Source: Candidatus Thorarchaeota archaeon (GTDB lineage: Archaea > Asgardarchaeota > Thorarchaeia > Thorarchaeales > Thorarchaeaceae). From it: DNA of 64,000 bases. How positions within the stretch are numbered: the first letter of the stretch is position 1; every line of letters begins with the position of its first letter. The notes beneath the pieces were generated by a model, which was not told where the DNA came from, ran no database searches, and worked only from the letters and a program-made list of their open reading frames with translations. A program made the position numbers and the translations under genes. Location of the stretch: NCBI GenBank assembly GCA_004524445.1, contig SDNP01000002.1, positions 83,285 to 147,284 of the forward strand, written 5' to 3'. Shown piece after piece: positions 26,979 through 36,895 of the stretch.

Positions 26979-27105
26979 CAGACGCTATCGCTTCATCTAG
27001 TTAGTCGATTTCATATCTAGTGAAGAATCGATCTTTCCATGCTATTCTCTGAACCGTCATTCATCAATCCCCGGGCTCTTGATTTCATGTAGTCACTAAG
27101 AAAGA

Positions 27106-27183
27106 TGGTGGGCCGCGGCGGATTTGAACCACCGATCTTCTCGGTGTAAGCGAGACATCATAGCCGGGCTAGACTAGCGGCCC
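27106..27183 (-). tRNA. tRNA-Val (TAC), no intron
   Basis: Acceptor GGGCCGC/GCGGCCC, anticodon arm TCTCG-CTTACAC-CGAGA, T arm GGTGG/CCGCC, discriminator A and encoded CCA. The length of 78 leaves no room for an intron. Confidence 0.95.
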
Positions 27184-27220
27184 TAAAATCAGTGCCGGTT
27201 TGTCCGCATAAAAGAATTAC

Positions 27221-27898
27221 CTATTGTCTATTTCCTACTAGATGGATTTCTTGAGTCGATTCGTCCAGAACCGCTGCCTTCAAACTATGAAATCCCATGC
27301 TTTGGACTTGTTTCACTAGCTGTTTTTGATTATCGCTTGTTGTCTGAAACTTGAAGGCAGCAATCAGTATTCCTCCCGATTTCAAGACGGAACGATAAGA
27401 TGCAATGAGTTCCAACGTTCCTTGCACGTCCGTGGTCACATCAATCAACAACACATCAAACTGCTCCTCCTCAAAGATTCTCTTAGGTTCCAGTTCAAAT
27501 GCATTGCCAACAATGAGTGACAACGTTTCGTTTTTCTGGATAATGGGTATCAGCATTTCCACAAATTGCTCGGAAATCTCGATGGCGGTAACTCTCAGAC
27601 CTCTGTCTTTCAAATAATGTAGAAAGCCACCTGCAGAGCTACCGATATCAATGGCATTTGTGTCTCGATTAAACTGAACTTGCGGAAATAACTCATCCAA
27701 CTTCTTGAGCTTGAAATAACCCTCAGGATAGTCCTTTGCCTCGGGCGAAACCACGACGTTTTCTTTTCCGGTGACTCTTTTGGAAGGTTTTACTTTTTCC
27801 CCATTTACCGTCACTAACCCTTGTTTGATTGCTCTCTTAGCCATCTGTCTTGATGAGAACCGACCAGTTTCAACCAGCCAGACATCGAAACGTGGCAT
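27221..27898 (-). CDS. S4-domain FtsJ-like RNA methyltransferase, TlyA type
   Basis: A 225-residue product from the ATG at 27898, chosen for AGGTGA eight bases upstream. The S4 RNA-binding domain comes first (MPRFDVWLVETGRFSSRQMAKR, then GLVTVNGEKV). A SAM-dependent methyltransferase fold follows (NAIDIGSSAGGFLHYLKD, FDVLLIDVT). The order and the first motif match TlyA 2'-O-methyltransferases of rRNA; the catalytic Lys set is not secure. It follows the DUF2110 gene directly. Confidence 0.82.
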   Translation of the reverse strand: MPRFDVWLVETGRFSSRQMAKRAIKQGLVTVNGEKVKPSKRVTGKENVVVSPEAKDYPEGYFKLKKLDELFPQVQFNRDTNAIDIGSSAGGFLHYLKDRGLRVTAIEISEQFVEMLIPIIQKNETLSLIVGNAFELEPKRIFEEEQFDVLLIDVTTDVQGTLELIASYRSVLKSGGILIAAFKFQTTSDNQKQLVKQVQSMGFHSLKAAVLDESTQEIHLVGNRQ

Positions 27899-27902
27899 AC
27901 AA

Positions 27903-28655
27903 CTAGTCACCTATTTCTCGAGGTATGAAGAGATGCATAGGAACTCCCCTTAATACTGGACCTATAGCAGCGATTATGCCTGTTGCTCGTGTTGACCGTT
28001 TGCATCTCAGGGAAAACTCGAATGGTCCTAGTCTCTCAATCTCATAGATATCCTGTCTATGATTTGTCCTTTCAAGTGCACCATCAATCATATCGCGATT
28101 GGCGCCAAATACTAAGAGACGCTGATGGTCGTCATTGCTCCAAGTATCTAATTGGCCAATGAAATCGGATGTAAATTCAGCCTCGATCTCAACACTTCTT
28201 TCATCTTTATGTACAACTTCTACTGTCACAGGAAGATTATCTACAAGTACAAACGAACCTGCAATACTCCGTACTGATGCATTCATCTCAAACTGAGAAC
28301 GAAGCTTGTGTAATGGTACTAATGCATCACTCATGGATGGGTTGGTAATACCAACATCAACATAGACTCCATAGCCCACCTTTCCCACATCTCGAAGTTG
28401 TCCGGAATATACATCTCCTGTTGACAGAGACCTCAAGGATGTGGTTGTGCCATATTCCCCCGCTAGAGTATTGCTGACAAATTCTTCATCGTCACCATCT
28501 AAAGATACGATAATATGACCTCTCTCATCAATGGAAACCTTCTCAATCCGTATATCAAGCTCGGAGGTTCGCTCATGAAGGTCTGTTTCAAAATCACGAA
28601 TAAGCCTATTCTGGTAATCCCCATATACTCGCGCCAGTAAGGTTAACTCCATCAT
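27903..28655 (-). CDS. Archaeal conserved protein, DUF2110-like
   Basis: The 250-residue protein is placed by AAGGAG before a double ATG. The start MMELTLLARVYGDYQNRL and the S1-like stretch VGKVGYGVYVDVGI, then LRSQF, recall the archaeal DUF2110 family (from memory). No known function. The position between tfe and an RNA methyltransferase hints at RNA or translation, and the barrel-like strand pattern would fit RNA binding. Confidence 0.65.
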   Translation of the reverse strand: MMELTLLARVYGDYQNRLIRDFETDLHERTSELDIRIEKVSIDERGHIIVSLDGDDEEFVSNTLAGEYGTTTSLRSLSTGDVYSGQLRDVGKVGYGVYVDVGITNPSMSDALVPLHKLRSQFEMNASVRSIAGSFVLVDNLPVTVEVVHKDERSVEIEAEFTSDFIGQLDTWSNDDHQRLLVFGANRDMIDGALERTNHRQDIYEIERLGPFEFSLRCKRSTRATGIIAAIGPVLRGVPMHLFIPREIGD

Positions 28656-28710
28656 TTCACAAACTCCTTCTGTTCATCTGACTACAAGTGCTTCCTAAAA
28701 TGAATTTGTA

Positions 28711-29235
28711 CTATGTGGAGGCTGTTTCCAAATCCGCCCTCAGTTCCTCTACACGTTTCTTTAGAAAACTCACGGCCTTGGTATTATCAACATACTCAAG
28801 GGGTTCATTACAGTTCGGACATCGAAATGATAGACTCATTGCCTCTTCAAAAGGAACAGGCGATGAATCACGATTTACACAGACATAGAGGTCATTATTA
28901 CTCTCATGTTTCAATCTTTGTTCAAGAAGATTCAGTACCATTTTCTTCTTCCTATTTACAAGTGCCTGGGCTTTCTTTGGATCGATTCGCCAATAATAGA
29001 GAAACCATCCGGTATTGCTGTCACGAATTCTACGATATGATGCCAGATGATTATCATGCAAATTATAGAGGATTTTCCTCACAACATTAAGCTTCAAATC
29101 AGTCTTGGTGGCTATCTCCTCATCGGTTGTTTCATCCGAATTTACTAGTACAGTAGCAACGTCCACCCCTTCCTTTCCGGCTATCTCTTCCACTACAAGT
29201 CTGAATAGGTCATTGTTAAAGGTTGATTGGGACAT
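28711..29235 (-). CDS. tfe: Transcription factor TFE (TFIIE-alpha homologue)
   Basis: The protein helps TBP/TFB open promoters with RNA polymerase. Residues 1-90 form the winged-helix domain (ATKTDLKLNVVRKILYNL, WRIDPKKAQ). Residues 115-150 form the zinc ribbon, but only three of the four cysteines are kept: C119, C139 and C142, with Arg at 122 where the fourth should be. The length of 174 is normal. It is the first of a likely operon with DUF2110 and the S4 methyltransferase. Confidence 0.92.
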   Translation of the reverse strand: MSQSTFNNDLFRLVVEEIAGKEGVDVATVLVNSDETTDEEIATKTDLKLNVVRKILYNLHDNHLASYRRIRDSNTGWFLYYWRIDPKKAQALVNRKKKMVLNLLEQRLKHESNNDLYVCVNRDSSPVPFEEAMSLSFRCPNCNEPLEYVDNTKAVSFLKKRVEELRADLETAST

Positions 29236-29390
29236 TTGCTGATTTCACCTAAGTTGCTATATTTGGCTATATGACTGGACCTGTATCAGTTTCAGAAGTT
29301 CAAGCCCAAAGCTGTGCATCTACTATATTATTTAGTTACATGATATATAAGAGCTATTCTTTACCCGTTAGAAACTCTCATCTAGATGAT

Positions 29391-30005
29391 TCAATCACTC
29401 TTTTGCGACTTCTTTCTTTTCACTTTCACGACGTCTCCAAGTGTGGGCCCACCTGCTTTCTTCCCTCGTAATTTCTTTAGAGGAACTGTTCCAATCGATT
29501 CTAATAATGAAATTTCAAGTTCCCTCTCTAGACCCCGAATTACCTTTTGAGTGGGTTTGAGTTTTCCAGCTTCAATGGACTGTAGAGTGGTAATTCGCTC
29601 TCCGATAGCCTGCGCCAGTTCTTCCTGATTCAGTCCCTTCTTTTGTCTGGCCGAGCGAATTTTTTCCGCATAGTCCTTTATTAACACCATTTCATCTAGA
29701 TGCGGTCCACCCCTGCGTTTAGTGGACGTCGCTGCTGGTCTGCTTTTTTGCTTACTGCTTGATGATTTGGAGGGCGAAGACCGTGCGTATGAAGAGCGAC
29801 CTGACCAAGCAGGCCGACGTCCCACTGAGGCGGAACTTTGTTTCTTTTCTTTTTTCTGTGCACCTCCACCGAATTTCGATGCACATTGTGGACAGACATT
29901 CATCTCAACACCATCGATTGTGATATCTCGTCCTCGTCCCTTCATCTGTCTGCCGCAAAGCTCACAGCTAGGCAACTGCCTTACCTCTATGAGTTCCTTG
30001 CTCAA
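29391..30005 (-). CDS. Multiprotein bridging factor 1 homologue (aMBF1)
   Basis: The 204-residue protein has an N-terminal zinc ribbon (SCELCGRQMKG...VCPQCASKFG), a long basic Ser/Lys linker (about 50-95) and a C-terminal HTH domain (YAEKIRSARQKKGLNQEELA, TTLQSIEAGKLKPT). This is the archaeal MBF1 layout. The start is TTG, since no ATG is in frame nearby. It is reported to bridge transcription or translation components; the exact role is unknown. Confidence 0.9.
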   Translation of the reverse strand: MSKELIEVRQLPSCELCGRQMKGRGRDITIDGVEMNVCPQCASKFGGGAQKKEKKQSSASVGRRPAWSGRSSYARSSPSKSSSSKQKSRPAATSTKRRGGPHLDEMVLIKDYAEKIRSARQKKGLNQEELAQAIGERITTLQSIEAGKLKPTQKVIRGLERELEISLLESIGTVPLKKLRGKKAGGPTLGDVVKVKRKKSQKSD

Positions 30006-30039
30006 GGCATAGATAAAGATTGACGTTGGTGAAAGACAA

Positions 30040-31254
30040 TCATTTCTTTTCCATGCGTTCTGCAGCCTTTTCCAACGCCTGAACTACTTCGAGTTTCTTT
30101 CCCGTTAGGAAATTGATAGTAGATCCACCGCCGGTGCTAATATGGGATACTTTGTTCTCTAGTTTCATTTCTCTTGCCATCGCTCCTAGATGCCCGCCTC
30201 CCACAACCGTAACACCGTCAACAGTGGCAATGGCACGAAGAATCTTCTCTGTTCCCAAGGCAAATGGTTCCTTTTCAAAGAGTCCCATCGGACCATTTGC
30301 AAAGACAACTGCAGAGCCTTCTACAATCTCTTTGAATGCCTGTATTGTTCTAGTCCCAATATCATAGAAGGGGTCTTCATTCATTTCATCAAAGGAGCAG
30401 TCTACCCGAGACCCATCTCTCTCGACTGCTGCATCAATTGGAAGCACTATGCTGTCAGCATACTCCTCTAATAGCATCCTAGCTGAATCGCGAATTGAAT
30501 CGAAGCCGCTAATAGGCTTAGAATATTTCTCGTCTATTTCTCCGCTTGAAACCAATAGGGCAGTGGCTACAAGGCCACCAAGCAAAGCATGGTCCACTCT
30601 TCCTGTCTTCAGCAGTTTCTCTAGCGTCTTTACTTTGTCTTCTACTTTTGCGCCACCCAACACAAGAGTCCACGGGTGCTTCTCTGTGCCAACTGCCTTT
30701 GTAAGAGTACGGATTTCCTTTTCCATAAGCCTCCCTGCTACTGAAGGTAGATAAGGTGTGAATCCCACTAGGGACGCCTGTGACCTGTGAGCCGCGCCAA
30801 ATGCATCATTTACAAATAAATCGAATAGAGGATATAGCTCCTGAACCAACGGTTCTTTGGCTACCTCTTCAACGGGCGCCTTCTTTAACTCACCATCAAA
30901 ATATCTGACATTTTGAAGGACAAGGACCTCTCCTAGTTCTAAGTCCTTTATAGATGACTTGGCCTCGTCCCCGAAGATATCATCAACAAAACTGGCACGT
31001 ATCCCGTGTTTTTGTAGTATCTCCGTATGTGGTCTAAGTGAAATGAAATCATCACTCCCAGGCCTCCCCTGGTGTGCCATTAGTACAACAGTGCTCTTGG
31101 ACAGATCCTCAAGCGTTGGAAGGATGGCCTCTATCCTAGAGCTATCCGTTATTTCCTTTGTTTCAGAATCGACAGAGCAATTCATGTCAGCTCGCATGAT
31201 GATTCTCTTACCTGCATACTCCACATCATCCAAAGTCTTGAAGGGCAAACTCAT
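30040..31254 (-). CDS. pgk: Phosphoglycerate kinase
   Basis: A 404-residue glycolytic/gluconeogenic kinase that interconverts 1,3-bisphosphoglycerate and 3-phosphoglycerate with ADP/ATP. IIMRADMNCSVD, LMAHQGRPG, GGAKVEDKVKTLEKLL and GGGSTINFLTGKKL are the substrate- and nucleotide-binding motifs. The N-terminal RADMN replaces the common RVDFN, as in some archaeal enzymes. It stands alone downstream of tRNA-Met. Confidence 0.95.
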   Translation of the reverse strand: MSLPFKTLDDVEYAGKRIIMRADMNCSVDSETKEITDSSRIEAILPTLEDLSKSTVVLMAHQGRPGSDDFISLRPHTEILQKHGIRASFVDDIFGDEAKSSIKDLELGEVLVLQNVRYFDGELKKAPVEEVAKEPLVQELYPLFDLFVNDAFGAAHRSQASLVGFTPYLPSVAGRLMEKEIRTLTKAVGTEKHPWTLVLGGAKVEDKVKTLEKLLKTGRVDHALLGGLVATALLVSSGEIDEKYSKPISGFDSIRDSARMLLEEYADSIVLPIDAAVERDGSRVDCSFDEMNEDPFYDIGTRTIQAFKEIVEGSAVVFANGPMGLFEKEPFALGTEKILRAIATVDGVTVVGGGHLGAMAREMKLENKVSHISTGGGSTINFLTGKKLEVVQALEKAAERMEKK

Positions 31255-31391
31255 CTCTTTTCACCAAAATCATGTTTCCATTAATCGAGGATGGCTAGTT
31301 CACAATGCAACCTATCCACAACTACTCTGTCCTGCGTTTACTCAAAAATGTGTCTGCACACAACGCAGTGACCTAACAACGAACGACCGAT

Positions 31392-31529
31392 TGGTGCCGC
31401 AGGAGGGCTTTGATCCCTCGATTTCAAGATTTCCCATCTTGAGGCGCTTTACTCAATGACCCCAAATTCATCTCCCGAAATGGGAGGAGATTATGAGTCT
31501 TGCGCCCCACCAGTCTAGGCTACTGCGGC
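31392..31529 (-). tRNA. tRNA with CAT anticodon (Met or Ile2), 61-base intron at 37/38
   Basis: Acceptor GCCGCAG/CTGCGGC, anticodon arm CAAGA-CTCATAA-TCTTG, T arm GAGGG/CCCTC and encoded CCA. The intron (31431-31491) has a canonical bulge-helix-bulge: CTCA/TGGG with bulges TAA and AAA. The T loop is ATCAAAG, with A54 instead of T54. That is initiator-like, but the anticodon stem lacks the three G-C pairs of initiators. Whether it is initiator, elongator or Ile2 is unresolved. Confidence 0.88.
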
Positions 31530-31616
31530 ACGCGGTTAGTTAGAAAGGAGCGAGGTCCTCTCATCGGTGCCCACCGCTTGATTTCTCTATTAAAGTTACG
31601 CTTCATACTACAATGG

Positions 31617-33569
31617 TCACTCAGATGTTATCTTCTGAATCTCTTCCATGAGTAATTCTCTTACCTGTTTTCCGTCTGCCTTTCCATGAAGATCCTTCAT
31701 AGCAACTCCCATGAGTCCGCCTATTGCTCGCATTCCCTCTTTCTCGACAAAGTCCCTACGTTCATTCACCAGGTTCCTGACATAACGCGAAATCTCTTTC
31801 TCCTCAATCTTTTGAAAGCCCGTCGTTGATAATGCCTCTTCAAAGTCTGCCTGTGGATTGTTAGCAAAAAAGGTCAACATATCAGGAATCGCTTCGGAAG
31901 ATATACCACCTGATGAAACTTCTTTAAAAATAGCAATAATCTGGTTCTCCGGAATATTTTCTGTAGGCACACCATCCCTGTTGAGACTAATCATAGTATT
32001 CTCCAATGCAACAGCTACAAGCGTTGGAGAAATATCAACATTCTCAACGATTTCCTCGTACAAATCAATATTCAGTGATTTAGTAATCTGACCCGCCAGC
32101 TCTTCACTCAGCCCATGCTCTCGAATAAAACGGATTCTCCTCTCTTCAAGTTTTTCTGGTAGATTCTTCTCTATTTCTCTGATGCGTTTCTCGTCGATAA
32201 CAACAGCTCTCACATCGGTTTCTGGATACATCCTCTCCGCCCCTGGTCGAGGTCTTGCGTATTTGGTTGTACCATCAGGAAGAGGAGTGCGTGTTTCAGC
32301 TGGAACTCCTAGAATCGCCTCTCGTGCACGGTTCAAGACCGCCTTAAGCGCATCATTACAGTTCTTTTCAGGGGCTGCAACGATTATGACTGCATCATTT
32401 TCATCTGCCAAAACCGCTTTCTTGAGTTCATCCACACCGTGTTGTGTGATTCCATATTTGGGAAGCTCATCTGTATGGAATATCCCTCCGACATCACCCC
32501 AGAATTTCGCATAGTCGGAAAGCTCACTTCCTAACCTTCGGTTGGGCTGTATCTCTCTTCCCACCAATTTTGCAAATGCAGGAAGCTTTACAGCTTTGAC
32601 TCGACCGCCTTTTTCGATAGCACTCTTGATAACCTTCGAATCGGATTTATCAAATATGTCTGTCACATCATAGATTTGATCTTCTATTGTTCCAATTGTG
32701 ACACTTCGCTTCTCTAATTCCTCTTTTATTTGTAGGAGACTCTTCTGTCGTAGTGCTTCTAGCTCTACAACTGTTGATAGTAATGCGAGCTGCTGCAATC
32801 CCTTTATCTCAATTATCCCCCCACCTTCAATTGATACATTCACGTCCTGACGTATAGTTCCCAGCCCTCGTTTTACTTTTCCCGTGGACCGCAGCAATAT
32901 GCCCAAAGCCAATGCGACCTCCTCTGCCTCTCTAGGCGTACTAATATCAGGCGCAGTAGCAACCTCTATCAATGGAATTCCAAGTCTATCCAATCTATAA
33001 GTCGTAACATTTCCTGTAGGGTCATCAGCGATTTTCCTTGCGGCGTCTTCTTCAAGACAAATGGTCTGAATGCCTATTTCTTTCTCTCCAACTCGAATTT
33101 TTCCACCACCTGCAATAATACATGTTCTCTGAAAGCCGGTCGTATTGCTCCCATCTATGACTATCTTTCTCATGGGATGAATTTCGTCAACAGGCGTTGA
33201 TTCCAGAAAGCTCGCCATTGTGAGACAAATGTCTATCGATTCCTCATCAATGCTGTGTGGGGGCTCTTCATCTGCTTCTACTAGACAGGTTGTATCATTA
33301 TAAAACTCGTAACAGAATCTCTTATTCCTCTGAAATTCAAATAATGCCGCCGGGTCTACCTGTCCCATCTCACTCTGGGTAGGGCGAAGTCGTCTCATGA
33401 ACCTTCCATGTGGTTGATCATCTCGAATTACAGTCGGGCAGTGACAGTATAATTTTCTCTCGGTATCTAACTGCTGATGAAGTTCCAAACCAACCATCAA
33501 ACCCAGTTCATCATAATCCAGATTGGGCGGCAATTCATTTCGCCTCTTGTCTATCCAAGTATTCCGCAT
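31617..33569 (-). CDS. gatE: Glutamyl-tRNA(Gln) amidotransferase subunit E
   Basis: The 650-residue archaea-specific subunit, with GatD, converts Glu-tRNA-Gln to Gln-tRNA-Gln. LGLMVGLELHQQLDTERKLYCHCPT, GSNTTGFQRT and LDRLGIPLIEVATAPDI are GatB/E kinase motifs. An AspRS-like insertion domain lies in the middle and a helical YqeY-like tail at the end. The ATG overlaps the 3' end of gatD by 35 bases but is supported by GAGG seven bases upstream. Confidence 0.95.
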   Translation of the reverse strand: MRNTWIDKRRNELPPNLDYDELGLMVGLELHQQLDTERKLYCHCPTVIRDDQPHGRFMRRLRPTQSEMGQVDPAALFEFQRNKRFCYEFYNDTTCLVEADEEPPHSIDEESIDICLTMASFLESTPVDEIHPMRKIVIDGSNTTGFQRTCIIAGGGKIRVGEKEIGIQTICLEEDAARKIADDPTGNVTTYRLDRLGIPLIEVATAPDISTPREAEEVALALGILLRSTGKVKRGLGTIRQDVNVSIEGGGIIEIKGLQQLALLSTVVELEALRQKSLLQIKEELEKRSVTIGTIEDQIYDVTDIFDKSDSKVIKSAIEKGGRVKAVKLPAFAKLVGREIQPNRRLGSELSDYAKFWGDVGGIFHTDELPKYGITQHGVDELKKAVLADENDAVIIVAAPEKNCNDALKAVLNRAREAILGVPAETRTPLPDGTTKYARPRPGAERMYPETDVRAVVIDEKRIREIEKNLPEKLEERRIRFIREHGLSEELAGQITKSLNIDLYEEIVENVDISPTLVAVALENTMISLNRDGVPTENIPENQIIAIFKEVSSGGISSEAIPDMLTFFANNPQADFEEALSTTGFQKIEEKEISRYVRNLVNERRDFVEKEGMRAIGGLMGVAMKDLHGKADGKQVRELLMEEIQKITSE

Positions 33570-34890
33570 ATTCCGTCCTCATTTCCATCTCTCCTACTAT
33601 CGGTTTTGTCAATTCAGACTTGACCTGATCCAGTTCCTTGCGATTAGCCAGCAACCACATTAGTTTTACAAGAGCTGTTTCAGGGAGCATATCTTCACAT
33701 GGAATAACACCGAGATCCAGAAGCTCCACACCAGATCGGTACACATTCATATCAACTCGACCGAAAATACATTGACTAGTCATTGCAACTACCAATTCCG
33801 ATTTGATTGCACGCTCAATGGCACCATTAATCCGAGTGGGTGCATGTCCTAGACCTGAACCTTCTATGACTATACCTCGATAATCTGTATCGACAAGATG
33901 GTCTATAATATCTGAAGACATACCTGGATATGTTTTGACCAGACCAACTCGCCCCTCAAATCTCGGTTTCACATGTAATTTTCTTTTAGGGCTACGACGC
34001 AAGAGAGGAGCACCTATCTCAAGAATTTCATCTTCTTCTCTCTTCAGAATGGGATAATCATTCACTGTCCTGAACGCATCTCGCCTACTAGTATGTAACT
34101 TTCTGACTCTCGTACCTCTATGTGCATATACATAGGAATCATCAGTTTCTCCGTGCATAACCACCAAGATCTCTGCGATATCTGCCCTGCCTACAAGTTC
34201 TATTGCACCAATAAGATTCATCGAGGCATCTGAAGAAGGTCGATCCGAGGAACGTTGGGAACCAACCAACGCCACTGGTACGGGAAGATTCTGAAGAGCA
34301 AAGGACAGAGCTGCCGACGTTAAACCTAAGGTATCAGTTCCATGAGCGACTACGACGCCATCCACTCCCTTTCGTATTTCCTTTGCAACCGCACGGGCAA
34401 TTTTTGACCAATGTTTTGGCTCAATGTTCTCTGACAACTCACTAAGTAATACTCTTGCGTCAATCTGAGCATGCTGCCTTAATTCAGGAACTGACTCGTA
34501 GAGGTCTTGTGCCGTGAGGGCAGGATTTACAGCTCCTGTAAGATAGTCGACTTTGCTGGCTATAGTTCCTCCTGTACTGAGAATTGAAACACGTGGAAGA
34601 CTCGAGTCCTTACTCTCTGGAATATCTGCTTTTGATGAAACAGATTTCTTCTCTTTGCGCTTGAGCTTCTGTAGAATTGTGCTCTCGTTCACTCTTAGAC
34701 CCAAATTGTATCCACTATCCAGTTTGAGAACCAAATGGTGTGAATCAGCTCCTATCTGACTACGGGGCATGATTATCCCTTCAATTTCCTTTTCATCATC
34801 TTTGAAGCGTACTTTATCACCCATCTGAATGCCTGCAGATGCGAGTTTCTTCAGGAGAGTACCCTTGTAGCCAGAGTCTTCTAGGCTCAT
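33535..34890 (-). CDS. gatD: Glutamyl-tRNA(Gln) amidotransferase subunit D
   Basis: The asparaginase-like subunit that releases ammonia from glutamine for GatE. It has an N-terminal SH3-like domain (GDKVRFKDDEKEIEG), then the type I asparaginase domain with STGGTIASKVDY (catalytic Thr) and VVAHGTDTLGLTSAAL (Thr-Asp). The ATG at 34890, behind AAAGGTG, is preferred over a TTG six codons earlier. gatE follows with overlap. Confidence 0.95.
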   Translation of the reverse strand: MSLEDSGYKGTLLKKLASAGIQMGDKVRFKDDEKEIEGIIMPRSQIGADSHHLVLKLDSGYNLGLRVNESTILQKLKRKEKKSVSSKADIPESKDSSLPRVSILSTGGTIASKVDYLTGAVNPALTAQDLYESVPELRQHAQIDARVLLSELSENIEPKHWSKIARAVAKEIRKGVDGVVVAHGTDTLGLTSAALSFALQNLPVPVALVGSQRSSDRPSSDASMNLIGAIELVGRADIAEILVVMHGETDDSYVYAHRGTRVRKLHTSRRDAFRTVNDYPILKREEDEILEIGAPLLRRSPKRKLHVKPRFEGRVGLVKTYPGMSSDIIDHLVDTDYRGIVIEGSGLGHAPTRINGAIERAIKSELVVAMTSQCIFGRVDMNVYRSGVELLDLGVIPCEDMLPETALVKLMWLLANRKELDQVKSELTKPIVGEMEMRTEYAEYLDRQEAK

Positions 34891-34951
34891 AATATCAACA
34901 CCTTTCAATCATTTTCGAGGTGCTCATTATCAGAATAAAACCTTCGTATTC

Positions 34952-35512
34952 CTAGAGAATCGAAAATAGAATCAAAATACCGAATGCTATGAATATGAAA
35001 CCTGTAGATATTCTAATCCCTCTCATAGGTAATTTTTCTGATATCTTATCACCAACGGCAACCCCGATTGCATTGACTATTACGAATCCTACAATAGCTC
35101 CTACAAATACCCAGATTGGGAATAGCGATTGTACTGCTAGTGCAAGGATTGCCAGCTGACTCTTGTCCCCCAGCTCGGAAAATAGAATCAGCGTAAACAT
35201 GCTGACTAGGGTTCCAGGCTTTTCACAGCTCTGTTCCTCCTCCTCAAAACCCACGAAAGAATACACACCAAGCCCAATGAATAAAAATCCCGAGATGTAG
35301 ATTATTATGTCAAGAGGCAATGCAGTCGATAGGAAGGTGCCCAGTAAAACTGCCATAATGGAAGAAACCGCCAAGGCGGTAAGCGACACTATCAGGACAT
35401 ACCAAGGTTTCCTGTATTGTGCACTAAGACACATGGTGGTCAGCATGGTCTTGTCACCTATCTCCATTAGAAGAATCAGTGTTGTTGCAGATAGTAGAAC
35501 CGCGAAACTCAT
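34952..35512 (-). CDS. GDT1/TMEM165-type cation transporter (UPF0016)
   Basis: The 186-residue, six-helix membrane protein carries the two family signatures MEIGDKTML and SELGDKSQL, one in each half. Relatives exchange Mn2+ or Ca2+ for protons. The ATG at 35512 is preferred since AGGA of the upstream stop region precedes it. The longer frame would run into the glycosidase gene, whose stop lies seven bases before this ATG. The two are probably cotranscribed. Confidence 0.88.
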   Translation of the reverse strand: MSFAVLLSATTLILLMEIGDKTMLTTMCLSAQYRKPWYVLIVSLTALAVSSIMAVLLGTFLSTALPLDIIIYISGFLFIGLGVYSFVGFEEEEQSCEKPGTLVSMFTLILFSELGDKSQLAILALAVQSLFPIWVFVGAIVGFVIVNAIGVAVGDKISEKLPMRGIRISTGFIFIAFGILILFSIL

Positions 35513-35519
35513 TACTATC

Positions 35520-36833
35520 CTAGTCCAGTAGATACTTCTCTTGAATGTCTTCGGTAAGTGCATTCTGCTCTATTATCCCTTTGAACATGTATGCACTTTC
35601 CCTTGGTTTTCTCTCCAAAGTTTCATAATCTACTTCAACTAGACCAAAATGGCTACTGAATCCCTGAGCCCATTCAAAATTATCTGTGAGTGACCAGACA
35701 AGATATCCAAGTACCTCGACCCCATCTTGGATTGCACGATGAACCTCTTGGAGGTGGTTGATGATATAACGCTGGCGCACTTCATCATCACTCGTCCCTA
35801 TCCCGTTCTCCGTTAGAAAAATAGGTTTGTCATATTTTTTCCCAAAGGATTGCAATACCTGATAATACCCCTCAGGATAGACCTCCCAATCTAGGCCCTC
35901 GCATCGTTCCAGTTCTGGGTCTTTTGGTGGCATGTCACCTGCCATGAAATCGAGTTCAGATGACACCACCATCCGACTATAGTAATTGAGGCCAATGAAG
36001 TCTACCGAGTTATCAAGCGGTGGATATCTACTCCCATCACCCGCAGGTTCCGGAAGTATCCCCTCAATAGCACCTCTGATCCAAACATGATTGTATAACT
36101 CATCAAGATAGTCAACCAACTCCAAATCATCGTCATTTTCGGAATCGGCTGGCATAAAATGTGAAACACTGATGACTGGAGCAATCTGTGGTTGTTCTCT
36201 GCCAATTTCATCATAGACTTGTCTGACTTGTGTTGCAGCCTGTCCATGCGCCATTAGCAAATGCTTTGCAACAGTCAACCCCTTTCCAAAGTCCTTCTCT
36301 TCAGGGGGAAATTCGCCAAAGACATAGCCCATCGTTGTTACTACCATAGGTTCGTTAATGGTGTTCCATATGATGTCAAAATCTGAGTATGCTTCAGCCA
36401 CCTTTCTGCAATATGGCGCGAAAATCTCAGGAGATTTCGGATTTAACCAAGAACCCAAATCTCTGAACCAGACTGGTTCTGTAAAATGGTGTAATGTGAC
36501 CATAGGCTGGATATCTCTGTCAACAAGAGCTTGGAGCACCGACCTATAATGGTCAATCTCGCTTTCATCCCACTTGCCCTGCTCTGGTTCAAGCCTACTC
36601 CAAGCAATTGAAAATCGGTGTACCTGATGGCCAAGTTTCTTGGCCAAATCAAAATCATCTTCATACCTATTATAGTGGTCGCAGGCGATACTCGAATTAC
36701 TACCGTCTTTGATTTTGCTAGGAATCTTTTCCCATTCGGTCCAGTTGTTGAAATTTCCGCCCTCTGTTTGGTGGGCAGCAGCTGCACTGCCCCAGAGGAA
36801 ATTCTCTGGAAATTCTAAATCACGATATGCCAT
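35520..36833 (-). CDS. Beta-glycosidase, GH1 family
   Basis: The 437-residue TIM-barrel enzyme has the acid/base Glu161 in NTINEP and the nucleophile Glu342 in LTENGIG. FLWGSAAAAHQTEGG at the start and FEWAQGFSSHFGLVEVDY near the end are typical of GH1. There is no signal peptide, so it acts inside the cell on beta-glucosides or beta-galactosides. It is close to bacterial and archaeal family members and may have been exchanged between them (inference). Confidence 0.93.
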   Translation of the reverse strand: MAYRDLEFPENFLWGSAAAAHQTEGGNFNNWTEWEKIPSKIKDGSNSSIACDHYNRYEDDFDLAKKLGHQVHRFSIAWSRLEPEQGKWDESEIDHYRSVLQALVDRDIQPMVTLHHFTEPVWFRDLGSWLNPKSPEIFAPYCRKVAEAYSDFDIIWNTINEPMVVTTMGYVFGEFPPEEKDFGKGLTVAKHLLMAHGQAATQVRQVYDEIGREQPQIAPVISVSHFMPADSENDDDLELVDYLDELYNHVWIRGAIEGILPEPAGDGSRYPPLDNSVDFIGLNYYSRMVVSSELDFMAGDMPPKDPELERCEGLDWEVYPEGYYQVLQSFGKKYDKPIFLTENGIGTSDDEVRQRYIINHLQEVHRAIQDGVEVLGYLVWSLTDNFEWAQGFSSHFGLVEVDYETLERKPRESAYMFKGIIEQNALTEDIQEKYLLD

Positions 36834-36895
36834 TTTGATACAATCCCTATGACCGGCAAAGTGTCCATAAAATTGCCGTATTAGTCGAAAAAGAA

